Source: Acetivibrio saccincola | GTDB lineage: Bacteria; Bacillota; Clostridia; Acetivibrionales; Acetivibrionaceae | Length of the DNA: 64,000 bases | Assembly (NCBI RefSeq): GCF_002844395.1 | Contig: NZ_CP025197.1 | Location: 2,480,001 to 2,544,000 of the forward strand | Direction: 5' to 3' | Part shown: positions 63,938-64,000 of the stretch, in pieces | Layout of the letters: each line of letters starts with the position of its first letter | How positions within the stretch are numbered: the first letter of the stretch is position 1 | The notes under the pieces: generated by a model | Databases searched by the model: none | Seen by the model: only the letters and a program-made list of their open reading frames with translations | What the model was told of the DNA's origin: nothing | Translations under genes and position numbers: made by a program

Positions 63938-64000
63938 ATGAAAAAAATCATTATAATTGGTTTGATAATTGCCCTAATGAGTCTCGTTTCATGTAATAAT
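63938..64000 (+). CDS. Lipoprotein, N terminus only (cut by the window end)
   Basis: 21 codons: MKKIIIIGLIIALMSLVSCNN, a basic-hydrophobic signal with lipobox LVSC, so a membrane-anchored lipoprotein with Cys19 as the modified residue. AGAGG lies 10 nt upstream. The mature part is outside the window. Confidence 0.75.
   Translation, partial: MKKIIIIGLIIALMSLVSCNN

Overview
The window is AT-rich chromosomal DNA from an endospore-forming Firmicute of class Clostridia. The evidence is an alpha/beta-type SASP, a GerW/YtfJ protein, a Spo0E-like protein, an NfnAB ferredoxin/NAD(P) transhydrogenase, a 2-hydroxyacyl-CoA dehydratase activase homologue, a T-box phenylalanyl-tRNA synthetase operon and an RF2 recoding site. 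The Ser/Thr/Pro-rich secreted protein and the family 1 beta-glucosidase would fit a saccharolytic or cellulolytic clostridium, but the species cannot be fixed from this sequence alone.

Layout. 1-201: end of a rightward gene and a long inverted repeat. 201-14860 (minus): a translation/stringent-response block in the order recJ, apt (frameshifted), rel, dtd, metallo-hydrolase, hisS, aspS, lepB, giant activase. 15170-16056 (minus): rpsU and ssb. 16192-18512 (plus): nfnAB behind a palindromic operator candidate. 18594-22587 (minus): a Rossmann/DUF2520 protein, larB, larC with a histidine-rich minisatellite, and a radical SAM protein. 22858-24792 (plus): a secreted three-module protein. 24924-26031 (minus): prfB with its programmed frameshift. 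26191-27321: an XRE regulator divergent from a small Spo0E-like gene whose promoter spacer is a perfect palindrome. 27500-32713 (minus): aminotransferase/Lrp pair, divIVA, trxA, then an ECF sigma/anti-sigma/DUF2953/gerW operon. 32931-41374 (minus): thrC, a membrane TPR protein, folC, secA, DUF5317, a hypothetical gene and yerC.

41475-43560 is a complete ISLre2-type insertion sequence with exact 9-bp target duplications, sitting between the yerC promoter and a secreted-protein gene. 45159-49220 holds a tRNA nucleotidyltransferase with a shortened flexible loop (possibly CC-adding) convergent with an unusual fusion of a Tet(M)/EF-G-like GTPase to a Rae1/YacP-type NYN nuclease. 49334-55650 holds tRNA-Leu(UAG), a small membrane protein, pgi, a SASP gene and T-box-pheS-pheT. 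55752-58154 holds bglA and small genes. 58316-63744 is a tight three-gene operon of UvrD-like helicase, Cas4/AddB-like Fe-S nuclease and a second RecJ. A lipoprotein gene starts at 63938.

The strongest candidates for new biology are the GTPase-NYN fusion with its possible leader peptide, the XRE/operator/Spo0E switch, the helicase-nuclease-RecJ operon and the loop-deleted tRNA nucleotidyltransferase. All assignments come from reading the sequence and translations; no searches or alignments were run.
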